DNA from: Larkinella rosea
GTDB lineage: Bacteria; Bacteroidota; Bacteroidia; Cytophagales; Spirosomataceae
DNA: 64,000 nucleotides
Direction: 5' to 3'
NCBI RefSeq assembly: GCF_003858635.1
Contig: NZ_RQJO01000007.1
Coordinates: 2,094,017-2,158,016, forward strand
A model generated the notes under the pieces. It was not told where the DNA came from and ran no database searches. It saw only the letters and a list, made by a program, of their open reading frames with translations. A program made the position numbers and the translations under genes. The stretch's first letter is position 1. Every line of letters starts with the position of its first letter. Below, in pieces: positions 1-9,200 of the stretch.

Positions 1-522
1 GCCCAGCATGAGAAACCAGAGCAACATCACCGGCCCAAAAGCCGTACCGACGACGCTGGTTCCCAGGGCCTGAATCAAAAACAAAACCGTCAGAATACCG
101 ATGACAATCGGGACCGTGGGAATATGCGGATAAAGCAGTTCGAGCCCCTCGACGGCGGAAGACACCGATACCGGTGGTGTGATGATGCCATCGGCCAGCA
201 GGGCACTACCCCCAATTACGGCGGGAATGGTTAACCACTTCGCGTGACGTCGAACCAATGCATAGAGCGCAAAAATGCCACCTTCGCCCTTGTTATCGGC
301 CCGCAATATCAGGACCACATATTTAACCGTTGTTTGCAGCGTCAGCGTCCAGAAAATACAGGAAATAGCCCCGCGCACCACATCCGCCCGGATGGGCTGA
401 TCAGGACCCATAATGGCCGAGAGAACGTAGAGCGGGGAAGTCCCAATGTCGCCAAAAATAATACCCATCGCCACCAGCAGCCCGGCAGCGGTCACTTTAT
501 CCAACTGATGTTTACTTTCCAT
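1..522 (-). CDS. kup: Kup-family potassium uptake transporter, N-terminal part
   Basis: This is the first 174 codons of a K+/H+ symporter of the KUP/HAK/KT family, an inner-membrane protein that imports potassium. The signature GDIGTSPLYVLSAIMG lies at residues 24-39, followed by the family motif NKGEGGIFALYAL near residue 80 and LLADGIITPPVSVSSAVEGLE near residue 105. The segments around residues 12-30, 45-65 and 95-165 are hydrophobic, as expected for its first membrane spans. Start is the ATG at 522; the gene runs off the left edge, so about 450 further codons are missing. No operon partner is visible: the 517 bases to its right contain no gene. The family assignment is secure; transport itself is inferred from the family. 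Confidence 0.93.
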   Translation of the reverse strand, partial: MESKHQLDKVTAAGLLVAMGIIFGDIGTSPLYVLSAIMGPDQPIRADVVRGAISCIFWTLTLQTTVKYVVLILRADNKGEGGIFALYALVRRHAKWLTIPAVIGGSALLADGIITPPVSVSSAVEGLELLYPHIPTVPIVIGILTVLFLIQALGTSVVGTAFGPVMLLWFLMLG

Positions 523-1039
523 ACGGGGTCACCGGAGCCGGTGAATGCGAAGACGTGTAACGGTTTAAAGAACGGATTGCAAGCTGGGCAGGCTTAGGAA
601 GTTAGGGAGGGAAAACGGTCGCGTTGGACATCTTCGTTGATCAAATCTCAGTCGGTCGTTGGGACAACCGCCGAAAACATTGTTACCAGAACCGGCTCCA
701 ACCCGGAACCGGTTTTCAATTCACCTATCGATAGTAGTTCACGCATCCAATGTAATGCCAATGTTAAGTCTGCCACACTACTTGACTGATAATCAAAGGA
801 ATAAAAATAACAGCCTGTACCAATAGCGATAAAACCTTTCCATTTTGGAAAGGTTTTTTTCATTTTGATAGTATGATTTTGGGGTAGTATCGAACTAATA
901 CGTACGAAGAGGCCAAAAAGCGACCCGATTTTCGTCTGTCAGACCAATTTTGAGCGGGGTTCGATTGGATGCAAGCCGAAACCGACCGCTCGTTCGGACC
1001 AGTCGCGGGTTAAAAGTAGCGTCGTAAATCCGGTGATTT
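523..1039. other. intergenic region without a recognisable gene
   Basis: This stretch separates the kup start from the stop of the next minus-strand gene. It should hold the kup promoter on the right of 522, but I see no convincing promoter box. The only clear element is a terminator-like hairpin at 832-860. A 71-codon open frame here starts inside that hairpin and is not credible. Confidence 0.5.
832..860 (+). terminator. intrinsic terminator-like hairpin
   Basis: A perfect 10-bp stem (AAACCTTTCC at 832-841 and its complement at 847-856) with a 5-base loop is followed by a T run. On the minus strand it is flanked by A-rich and T-rich sequence too, so it may work in both directions. It lies downstream of the 1040-1696 gene on the minus strand. 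Confidence 0.65.
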
Positions 1040-1696
1040 TTACGGACGGGGCGTGATGGTCAGATTGGCGAAATCATTGGGGAGACCATCCGAGTACAAA
1101 CCAAAAAGTCCTTCGGTTCTGTCATTGAGCAGGGTAACCTGCAGCGACGGTTTTGCCGAATGATTGACATAAACGCTCAGTGTTTTATGGATAAGAACCA
1201 GGGTGGCATGAAACCACTCGTCCGCTCTGGGTACCGGATCGACCGCGTTTTCGTACACCAACGGATGATCCCGGCGCAATACGGCGTAATTTTTATCGGG
1301 CAAACTCATGTAGGCAACGGACCATTTACGGCGCAGCGTGTCTTCATGTCGAAAATTGAACGGGCGGAAATACAGAATGTCACAGGTCGTCGTATCCACC
1401 CCGTGAAAGGCAATTCCCAGAAAACTCTTCAGAAAAACGTCCTTCCCCCGCAGGTCGATCTCGATCGTGCCCTGTTTAAAGTTTACTCCTTTCAGCCACA
1501 CAATTCCCTTCATCGACACCGCCGGTTTGCCGGCAGTGGTCAAGGCTGTTACTTCGTTGGAAGGCAAGGCAACCAGGCGGTTTTCCCGGAGCAGCTGCGG
1601 CAGATGATAGGCCGTTTTCTGGGCCATTGCGGGTAAAAAAATACCACAACAGGCCATAAGACCCAGTAGCATCATCCTTCGTTTCATCGTGTTCAT
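1040..1696 (-). CDS. secreted concanavalin-A-like (LamG/glucanase fold) protein
   Basis: A 218-residue exported protein. The start chosen is the ATG at 1696, which gives a clean signal peptide (basic MNTMKRR, hydrophobic stretch, cleavage after AMAQ near residue 26); the upstream frame would add 24 residues without signal character. The mature part has the beta-rich pattern of concanavalin-A-like/DUF1080 proteins: 'GIVWLKGVNFKQGTIEIDLRG' with a later 'FLGIAFHGVD', then 'EWFHATLVLIHKTLSVYVN' and 'GLFGLYSDG', the usual order of strands in this fold. Such domains bind or cleave carbohydrates, but I see no diagnostic catalytic residues. It is transcribed in the same direction as the large secreted gene to its right but separated from it by a terminator. 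Confidence 0.7.
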   Translation of the reverse strand: MNTMKRRMMLLGLMACCGIFLPAMAQKTAYHLPQLLRENRLVALPSNEVTALTTAGKPAVSMKGIVWLKGVNFKQGTIEIDLRGKDVFLKSFLGIAFHGVDTTTCDILYFRPFNFRHEDTLRRKWSVAYMSLPDKNYAVLRRDHPLVYENAVDPVPRADEWFHATLVLIHKTLSVYVNHSAKPSLQVTLLNDRTEGLFGLYSDGLPNDFANLTITPRP

Positions 1697-1894
1697 GTTC
1701 AGGGTTGATTTGACTTGGTAATGGTTTTTCCGTCTTTTTCTAACCGGCATTACCAATGGACCGTACAAACCTATTCACTCGGCCTCAGGACAGCCATTCA
1801 TCCCGTGTTCAAGTTTGTTCAAGCCACATCAATCTGATAATCAAGCTCATACTTATTCACCAATACCCGTACCACTCTTATTTTTTCAAAAACA

Positions 1895-1919
1895 AACCCG
1901 GCTTTTGGGGAGCCGGGTT
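1895..1919 (-). terminator. intrinsic terminator of the 1949-5125 gene
   Basis: A perfect 9-bp stem (AACCCGGCT at 1895-1903 and AGCCGGGTT at 1911-1919) with a 7-base loop. On the minus strand it is followed by a T-rich run and sits about 30 bases after the stop of the large secreted gene. Confidence 0.85.
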
Positions 1920-1948
1920 GTTCAGAAATATGCCGGTGCCTGAAACAA

Positions 1949-4900
1949 CTAAGGTTTGAGCACTTTCAATGTCACCTTCCGGGAACCGCTGCTCACCCGC
2001 AGCAACAACATCCCCGCCGGTTGTCCACTCAGCGATAGGGTTTGCCGTTCGCTGAATCCGGCTTTTTCCACCCACTGCTCCGTCACTTGCTGGCCTTTCA
2101 GGTTCATCAATGTGAGCCGAACCGGCAGCCCTTCAGCCCCCCGGATTTCCACCGTCAACCGGTCTGAAACCGGGTTACCTAACATCGTCACCTGTAAATC
2201 CGGCGTCTCAACGGCCGACATGCGCACCGGAGCGGGTGGTGAACACGTCAGCGGTTTTCCGGAATCTTTCAGGACGTAGGTGCTGCCCGACACCCGTGCG
2301 CTAATCAGGTGGGTGATGTTATCTTTCAAAACCGACGGTACGTCGAAACTGTAGGCATGAATGCCGTTGCCCTTGCCCGCATTCAACAGATCCACCCGGT
2401 AAATGTTGGCAACCACACTGCCCCAAACCGTACTGCCGGTGTAGAATTCCACCGTCACCGGCGTGTTCGGTTTCTTCCGGTCCCAGACCCAGCCCCGAAT
2501 CGTGCCGCATTCGACTTTGTCGAGATACCCTTCGAAATCACCCGTGACGACCGTCGTCGAACCCGCTACGGTCAGGTTGAAGCTTACGCTGTTGGTGGCT
2601 CCCTGCGGATCGGTGGCCGAATACGTCAAGACGAACAGGCCTTCGACTTCGGGTTTTCCGGTAATCTGACGGGTACCACTCGTAAACGTCAGCCCCGTGG
2701 GCAAACCCGCCAGACCATAGCTGAGCGTGCTGCCTTCCGGGTCGGTGAAAACTGGTAAGGTTGTCGTAAAACTCACCTCTTTCTGGGCCGTCAAAGCCAC
2801 CCCGGTTGGCGCAACGGGCGGTTTATTGGCTGGGGGCGGTGGCGTGCCGGTTTGACACTGAATGGTTTTCGGGCCGTCTTTCAGCGTAAAACCGCTGCCC
2901 GAAATTCGGGCCGAGAGCGAATGCACCTGACCGTCTTTCAGTTCGGCCGGAATCGTCCAGCGAAACGCATGAATCCCGTTGCCTTTTCCGGCATCCTTCA
3001 AATCCTGCCGAAACTCGTTGGCGGCAATCGTGCCTTTGAAAGTGTCGCTATCGTAAATATCAACCGTAAAAACCGTATTGGGTTTGTTGCGATCCCAGGC
3101 CCAGCCCCGGAAGGTGGAGCAATCAGCCCCGTAGAGAAACCCATCGAAACTGCCGGTCACCGAAACTGCGGACGTGACCACTACCGTAAACGTGGTCGCT
3201 GGACTGGTACAACTGCCCTGCTGACACGAGACGGAATAAGCGAATGTTCCGGTCGCCGAAGTTGACACGGAAACCGTTGACCCCGTGGGCGATCCGGGAC
3301 CGGTCCAGACCAGCGTTCCCGAACAGCCGCTCGCCGTCAATGAAACGGTTGGGCTGTTCTGAAGAACAAGTAAACTACCCGGACTACCGGCCGCCGGACT
3401 GCTGCTGAGCGTTGGGGCTGGAATTGACCCGGCAACGGTTATGTGGATCTCTTTCTCTTCAAAACAACCGTTGCTGTTCGTTACGGTAACTTTATACGTT
3501 CCGGTGGCCGTCACACTGATGATGGCAGTGGTTTCGCCGGTGTTCCACAGATAAGTTCCTCCACCCGAAGCGGTCAGCGTGGCCGATGTTCCGGCACATA
3601 CTGCCGTGGCCGATGCCACAATCGTAACGGTTGGATGCGGTATGACGGTCAGGTTGAAGGGTTCGGACGTGATGGCATTGGAGGACTCGGCCGTGCTGAC
3701 ACTGCACGCATTACTCACCACCATGCGATACTCCCCGGAAGTCATATCCGAAGTATACTGAAAGGCCGAACCATCACCACTGGTCGTATATTCATCATAT
3801 TTCACACCATCTTTATAAAATTGATAGGTTACGGGCCCCTTCCCCCCTAAACCAATGAGTTGCTGTTCACTTGAAAACAGGTGGCCTGTGGGAGTCGAAC
3901 AGATCGTTAAACTCAAGGGTGTCGGGTTGATGAAAAAGAGGGCATCCGACTCTCCCTGAAATTCAATTGCCCCCCGGTCGATATAATCGCCGTAAACGCG
4001 GGTTTTCCCGGCGAGATCGGTATCCGGACCGCTCACAGCCGTGTAGGAATCCAGATTTCCGGAATTGATGGCAAACGAACAGGCCGTTAACCGCAGATCG
4101 CCGTTGGCTTCGTCGACGAAAGCCGGGCTGGCGGTTTGGTTGCCCTGGCCGGGAAGATTGTCCTGATTGATTGAAAAAGTGACCGTCTTCGTTCCGGCGC
4201 CGGTTATATCCAGGCCATCATCACCTTGAATCTCGCCATCATAATTGGGCCGGTTATTCCACAGGATGCTGTTCGTCAGGGTGAGTGCTCCTTCATTTCG
4301 GATGGCATTACCGTTTTTGGCCCGGTTTCCAACCAGTGTGCAATTGATCATCGTGAGCTCGGCGCCTGAACTCACAATGGCTCCGCCGGATCCATACACT
4401 ATTTCATTAACTCCATAGGATTTATCAATCGCTTGATTATCAAAGAAAACGCAATTGATTAGTAGGGGACGAGAATTCTCGGCACTAAAATTCTCCCCAC
4501 TGACGTAAATCGCGCCCCCCATAATGGCCTGATTGTTCGTGAAATAACAGTTGCGAATGGTGGGGCTGGCTCCTACCCCACAATTATAATAAATTAAAAT
4601 TCCGCCCCCGGAAGCGTCAGCTCCATTTCCATCGCTATGCGCACCGCTGAAGACCAGCCCGTCCAGAATGGTGGACCGGGCGGAATAAAACATCTCCATA
4701 ATTTTATACGAATTATCAGATATTTCGCCCGGATCACCAATTTCGCCACTGAGCGTTGTGGAGGATGGGAAAGTCAATTTCCGCTCGGCAAGTGTTGTTT
4801 CATTACCCTCAAAACCGCCATAAATTGCAAAATTATGCTTATCGACCAGGCTAAACGTATGATATCGCTCGTCGCCGGGCGTATACTTTCCAGCCGCTAC

Positions 4901-5125
4901 CCAGATCTGATCGCCAGACTGTGACTGCTGAATCATTTGCCGAAGGTCGCCCGAAGCATCATCCCAGGTCAGCCCTTCACCGGTTCCTCCTTCTTTCACG
5001 TAACGTATCGTCTGGGCCTGAGCGCCCGTCAGTGTGCCCAACAGGCAAACCTGCACAAACAACAATAAACAACTGGCTAAAAACCGACCGCCGAGCCGTC
5101 GGATCTGATGTAGAGAAGGGTTCAT
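1949..5125 (-). CDS. T9SS-secreted beta-helix protein with two RGWxWDR modules
   Basis: A 1058-residue cell-surface or secreted protein. Order of parts: signal peptide (about 1-38, ending GAQAQ); a parallel beta-helix of the choice-of-anchor-Q/right-handed type (about 40-390, with repeated 'GGAI', 'ENSRPLLINC', 'NCTLVGN' turns); Ig-like segments rich in Ser/Thr (about 400-650); module 1 (about 652-755, RGWAWDRNKPNT, AGKGNGIHAF, two Cys); a putative-Ig domain (about 775-855, 'DPEGSTLSYGLAGLPTGLTF'); module 2 (about 858-965, RGWVWDRKKPNT, AGKGNGIHAY); and a C-terminal sorting tail (about 985-1058, 'VTMLGNPVSDRLTVEIRGAEG' to 'KVTLKVLKP') typical of T9SS cargo. Function is unknown; adhesion or carbohydrate binding is inference. 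It is flanked by a strong terminator and by a decayed relative at 5483-6141. The module is repeated elsewhere in this window. Confidence 0.85.
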   Translation of the reverse strand: MNPSLHQIRRLGGRFLASCLLLFVQVCLLGTLTGAQAQTIRYVKEGGTGEGLTWDDASGDLRQMIQQSQSGDQIWVAAGKYTPGDERYHTFSLVDKHNFAIYGGFEGNETTLAERKLTFPSSTTLSGEIGDPGEISDNSYKIMEMFYSARSTILDGLVFSGAHSDGNGADASGGGILIYYNCGVGASPTIRNCYFTNNQAIMGGAIYVSGENFSAENSRPLLINCVFFDNQAIDKSYGVNEIVYGSGGAIVSSGAELTMINCTLVGNRAKNGNAIRNEGALTLTNSILWNNRPNYDGEIQGDDGLDITGAGTKTVTFSINQDNLPGQGNQTASPAFVDEANGDLRLTACSFAINSGNLDSYTAVSGPDTDLAGKTRVYGDYIDRGAIEFQGESDALFFINPTPLSLTICSTPTGHLFSSEQQLIGLGGKGPVTYQFYKDGVKYDEYTTSGDGSAFQYTSDMTSGEYRMVVSNACSVSTAESSNAITSEPFNLTVIPHPTVTIVASATAVCAGTSATLTASGGGTYLWNTGETTAIISVTATGTYKVTVTNSNGCFEEKEIHITVAGSIPAPTLSSSPAAGSPGSLLVLQNSPTVSLTASGCSGTLVWTGPGSPTGSTVSVSTSATGTFAYSVSCQQGSCTSPATTFTVVVTSAVSVTGSFDGFLYGADCSTFRGWAWDRNKPNTVFTVDIYDSDTFKGTIAANEFRQDLKDAGKGNGIHAFRWTIPAELKDGQVHSLSARISGSGFTLKDGPKTIQCQTGTPPPPANKPPVAPTGVALTAQKEVSFTTTLPVFTDPEGSTLSYGLAGLPTGLTFTSGTRQITGKPEVEGLFVLTYSATDPQGATNSVSFNLTVAGSTTVVTGDFEGYLDKVECGTIRGWVWDRKKPNTPVTVEFYTGSTVWGSVVANIYRVDLLNAGKGNGIHAYSFDVPSVLKDNITHLISARVSGSTYVLKDSGKPLTCSPPAPVRMSAVETPDLQVTMLGNPVSDRLTVEIRGAEGLPVRLTLMNLKGQQVTEQWVEKAGFSERQTLSLSGQPAGMLLLRVSSGSRKVTLKVLKP

Positions 5126-5420
5126 ACCAGAACTGGTTAAGTGGAAGAAATAGAACAGAAACAGGGCGTAAAATGCGTTAAACGGGTGTCGGTTGAACAG
5201 GACACGGCGGAACCCAAAAATGGAAAGAAGTATTTAGTTGCGCCAAAGGGCAAACCGGATGGAAACGATCGATAATCTTCATGGACAGAGGAGGTTGGCA
5301 ACGCAGGAAACCGATTCCCTACGAAAGGCCCAAGCCGTTGCGCAGGTTCTGATTACGTCGCCAAAGTAGCAAACTATTTATGATATGTGCGAGATTTTAA
5401 ACAAAAAAGTAACAAAAAGA
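5126..5420. other. intergenic region, probable promoter of the 1949-5125 gene
   Basis: No gene is seen. The stretch lies between the start of the large secreted gene and a strong hairpin that terminates the neighbouring pseudogene, so it should contain the promoter for 1949-5125. I cannot point to a reliable -33/-7 pair. Confidence 0.4.
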
Positions 5421-5465
5421 AAAACCGCTTCAGGTCGCTGATAATCAGTGGCCTGAAGCGGTTTT
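5421..5465 (-). terminator. strong intrinsic terminator
   Basis: A perfect 14-bp stem (AAAACCGCTTCAGG at 5421-5434, complement at 5452-5465) with a 17-base loop, followed on the minus strand by a T-rich run. It lies 18 bases beyond the stop of the 5483-6141 pseudogene and still looks intact although the gene is broken. Confidence 0.85.
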
Positions 5466-5482
5466 AGTACAGCATTGGCCGC

Positions 5483-6141
5483 TCAGCGTTTAAGCACCTT
5501 CAAGCTTACGCTCCGAATGCCACTGGCAACCCGCAGCCACAACAACCCGGCGGGTTGCTGGCTGACGGTGAACAGCTGTTGCTCGACCGGGTTGGCGGTT
5601 TCGAGCTGACACTAGCTGATGAACCGCCCGCTGGCATCAGTCAGAAGCAGCAGGAGCGGCTGCCCTTCCGCTCCCCGGATTTCGACGGCCAGCTGCTCCG
5701 AAAACGGATTGCCCAAAACCGCCACCTGAAGTTCATCACCGGTTTCGGCCGATAACCAGGCTGCCGGTGAACAGGTCAGCGGTTTACCTGAATCCTTTAA
5801 ATCGTACGTCGAACCCGAAACCCGCGCCCAAATCAGGCGCGTCGTATTGTCTTTCAAAACCGTCGGAACCGTAAAGCTGTAGGTATGGGATCTGTTGCCT
5901 TTGCCCGCATTCTTCAACTCATTCCGGTAAATATTGGGTGCCCCCGACACAGCCACTCAGCGTCAGCATGACGAACGGGGTGTTCTGGATAACCGTTAGC
6001 GGGCTGGGATGTCCTTGGGAAAACGCAATCGTCGGGGCGCTCAGCACCTGGACGGTAAAACCCGGCGACCAGGCTTCGGCCCCGGGCCCGAAGCAGATTG
6101 GGACTCAGCAGTGCCAGCGTAATCAATAGCCATTTCTTCAT
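5483..6141 (-). pseudogene. decayed T9SS-secreted protein with RGWxWDR module remnant
   Basis: The remains of a gene like 1949-5125. It opens with a signal peptide at the ATG at 6141 (MKKWLLITLALLSPNLLRA), then shifts frame near 6065 into 'FTVQVLSAPTIAFSQGHPSPLTVI', an Ig-like piece matching the 'LSSSPAAGSPGSLLVLQNSP' region of the intact protein. A deletion near 5945 joins 'SGCVGGT' directly to the second half of a module ('NIYRNELKNAGKGN', 'SGSTYDLKDSGKPLTC'), in yet another frame. The sorting tail then carries an in-frame TAG after 'DASGRFIS' (5612-5614), beyond which the frame continues 'CQLETANPVEQQ' to 'SLKVLKR' and a stop at 5483. So two frame changes, one large deletion and one nonsense codon. 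Each part is read directly; the parent gene is inferred from the similarity. Confidence 0.8.
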
Positions 6142-6244
6142 AACCGGATAAAGGGTTGGTTTATCCGGCCAAAGTAGAAGGACCGCCAAAAAGGGACCAT
6201 AAGGGTTTTCCCAACGACTATAAAAATGTACCCACCCTGAAAAA

Positions 6245-9200
6245 TCAGGCCATTCCGCCTTTAGCGACAAATTCGGTGGGGGTCATCTGGTACAGTTCGC
6301 GGAAACATTTGGTGAAATAGGCCGGACTGTCGAAGCCGACGCGGTAGGCGGTTTCGGTGCTGGTGAAACCCTCCCGCAAAAAATACGTCGCCCGTTTCAG
6401 GCGGTAATTTCGGATCAGTTCGTTGGTCGAAAGACCGGTCACGGCCTTCGTTTTGCGGTAAAAACTCATCCGGCTCATGCGCATTTGCGTGGTCAGTTCT
6501 TCCACGCCGAAAGCCGAATTGTCCAGATTAGTTTCCAAAATCGGATACAACACCTCCAGAAACGGCTCCGAGTCGGTGGTTTCTGCGCCACGAACCGGCG
6601 TGTCCGGATTGATCAGGGAAGCCCGAACCCAATCCCGGAATTGCCGCTGTTGTTCGAGCAGATTTCGAACCCGCAGCCGCAACTCCTCCAAATGAAACGG
6701 TTTGGTGATGTAATCGTTAGCTCCCGCCGTAAGGCCTTCCAAACGGCTTTCATGCGCCGATTTGGCCGTCAGCAAAATAACCGGGATGTGGCTCACCCGA
6801 AGGTCTTCTTTTAACTTCCGGACCAGTGTATACCCGTCCATGATCGGCATGAGCACGTCCGAAATGATCAGGTCGGGCATGTGTTCCAGGGCCAGGGCGA
6901 GCCCATCCGCGCCGTTGGCCGCCCGCCGAATATGGTAGGAATCCGGGAAACTCTCGGCGATATACATCGTCAGTTCCTGGTTATCTTCCACGATCAGCAA
7001 ATGGATGCCTCCTTCCCGTTCTTCTCCGGGGGCTGCGGGCAGGTTCGCGGTTGAGGCCAATGGGGGAGCCGCCGGACGGTAGGGCAAAAAAAACGCAAAT
7101 TCCGTACCGTCGCCCGGTTCGCTTTTCAGCTGAATGGCCCCTCCCTGCAATTCAACAAACTCTTTCACCAGCGACAGCCCGATGCCGGTGCCCCCCTGCT
7201 GTTTCTGAGCCAACAAGCCCGAAGCCGAATCCTCGACCTGGTAAAACCGGTCGAAAATATGCGGCAAATGGTTCGGGGAAATACCAATTCCCGAATCGCG
7301 CACGGTAATCTTTACCACCTCAGCGTTCTTGTATTCAACCATTTCGATCAGGCATTCCACCTGGCCACCGGACGGAGTAAACTTCAGGGCATTGGCCACG
7401 AGGTTGTACACGATCCGCTCCAGTTTCCCCTTGTCGAACCAGTATTCCTCCGCCAGTTGTCTTGCCAGAAACCGCAACATAATACCACGCTCTTCAGCTT
7501 CGGGCTGGAACGATTGCACAATGATTTCCACAAATTCGCGCAGATCACCCCGGGCTTCGTCGGTTTTGACCGCCCCCGCTTCCAGTTTCGACAGATCCAG
7601 CAATTGATTCACCAAATCGAGCAACTGATTGGCGTTCTGGCTGATGGTGTTCAGCCGTCGACGATCTTCGGGTTCCCGGAAGCGGTTCAGAAGTTGCTCG
7701 GTCGGCGTCATGATCAGGGTGATCGGGGTGCGAAACTCGTGCGTAATGTTGGAAAAAAACCGGGTTTTCATTTCATCGAGCAGCCGGAGTTGCTCGGCCT
7801 TTTTCTCCTGAAGCTCCATCGACTGCCGCAACCGGATGCGGTTCAGATACATGCGAATGAGTCCGTAGGCAATGCCGGCCAACAGCAGGAAATAAAGCAT
7901 CAATGCCCACCAGGTGGTCCACCACGGCCGGTGAACGATAACGGAAACCGTGCGAACATGCGAACTCCAGACGGCGGACGTGTTCGATGCATTCAGTTTC
8001 AGCGTGTAGTATCCGGGGCGCAAATCTGTATAAACCGCAATTGGTCGTTCAGTAACAATCCAGTCGGGATCGAGTCCTTCCAACTGGTAGCGAAACCGGA
8101 TTTTACTGCGCCGGTTAAACTGCATGGCCGCAAAACTAGCCGTTACGAAGTTCTGATTGTGGCTCAAATCCAGGACATCCAGCGTGTGAACGGCCCGATT
8201 GTTTGTCAAGCTCCCCGGCTCGAGCATCCGGTTATTGATCTGAATATCCGTCAGTTGCACTTCGGGCTGGTACGTATCTTCCTGCAATTCGTCGGGTTTG
8301 AAAGCAGTCAGTCCTTCCAGTCCGCCGAGGATGATCCGGCCATCGGGCAACTCCAGCTGATGAAACCTGTTGAACTCATCCGCCTGTAATCCATCTTCGT
8401 AGGTATAGACCCGGGTTTGAAACGTTTTCCGGTTCAACTGGCAAAGACCCTGGTTGGTGGCCACCCACACAAAACCGCGCCGGTCGGGGATCGCCGTATA
8501 GATCACTTCGTTCGGTAATCCGTCTTTCTGCGTCAGCCGCCGAACCCGGCCGGTTTGTTTATCAAAAAGACACAGCCCGCTGCCGTAAGTGCCAATCCAG
8601 AATTTGTTGGGATCAACCAAATCCGCCACCAGCCCCGTCAGGTTGTTGCTGCTCAGCGAGGTCGAATCGCCGGGCTGATGGGTATAGTGCCGAACAGTTC
8701 CGGTTTTACGGTCGGTCCGAAAAAAACCGTCCGATCCGGTGAGCACCCAGACAAATCGTTCATCAACAATCATCTGGATGGATTGTCGTTCGTTAGCCTG
8801 TTGGCGTCGGATTGGAAACGGAAACGCATGCCAGGTGCGGTGCAGCTCGTCATACTGCCAGGCTTTCAGTCGGTGAGCCAGCCAAATGCCCCCCTGCGGG
8901 TCGGAGGTCAGCAAAACCGGTTTTCCATCAGGTTTGTCGGGCAGCCCGGCCGGTTGCGGAATCATCTCCGCCAATTTCGTCCGCAAGTCGAGTCGATACA
9001 GATTGCCCGGACCGGCAGAAAACCATAGCTTTCCCTGCCGGTCGTACGTATAGCGAAAATTGTACGGGTTGGTTTTGGCAAACCGGGTCGAGAGCTCTGT
9101 TGTTTTCATACCTAGAATCCGGGTGAACAGATCCGAGGGAAACCCAACCCGGTAAGGCAGTGCCGTAAACCGACTCGAACGCAGGTTGTACTTGCGAATC

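Noticed and set aside
648..863. 71-codon minus-strand frame after kup
   Set aside because: Its start lies inside a terminator hairpin (832-860) and its sequence has no protein character.
7259..8389. 376-codon plus-strand frame
   Set aside because: It is the antisense shadow of the HTCS regulator, whose domains are unmistakable on the minus strand; high GC and codon bias make such shadows long.
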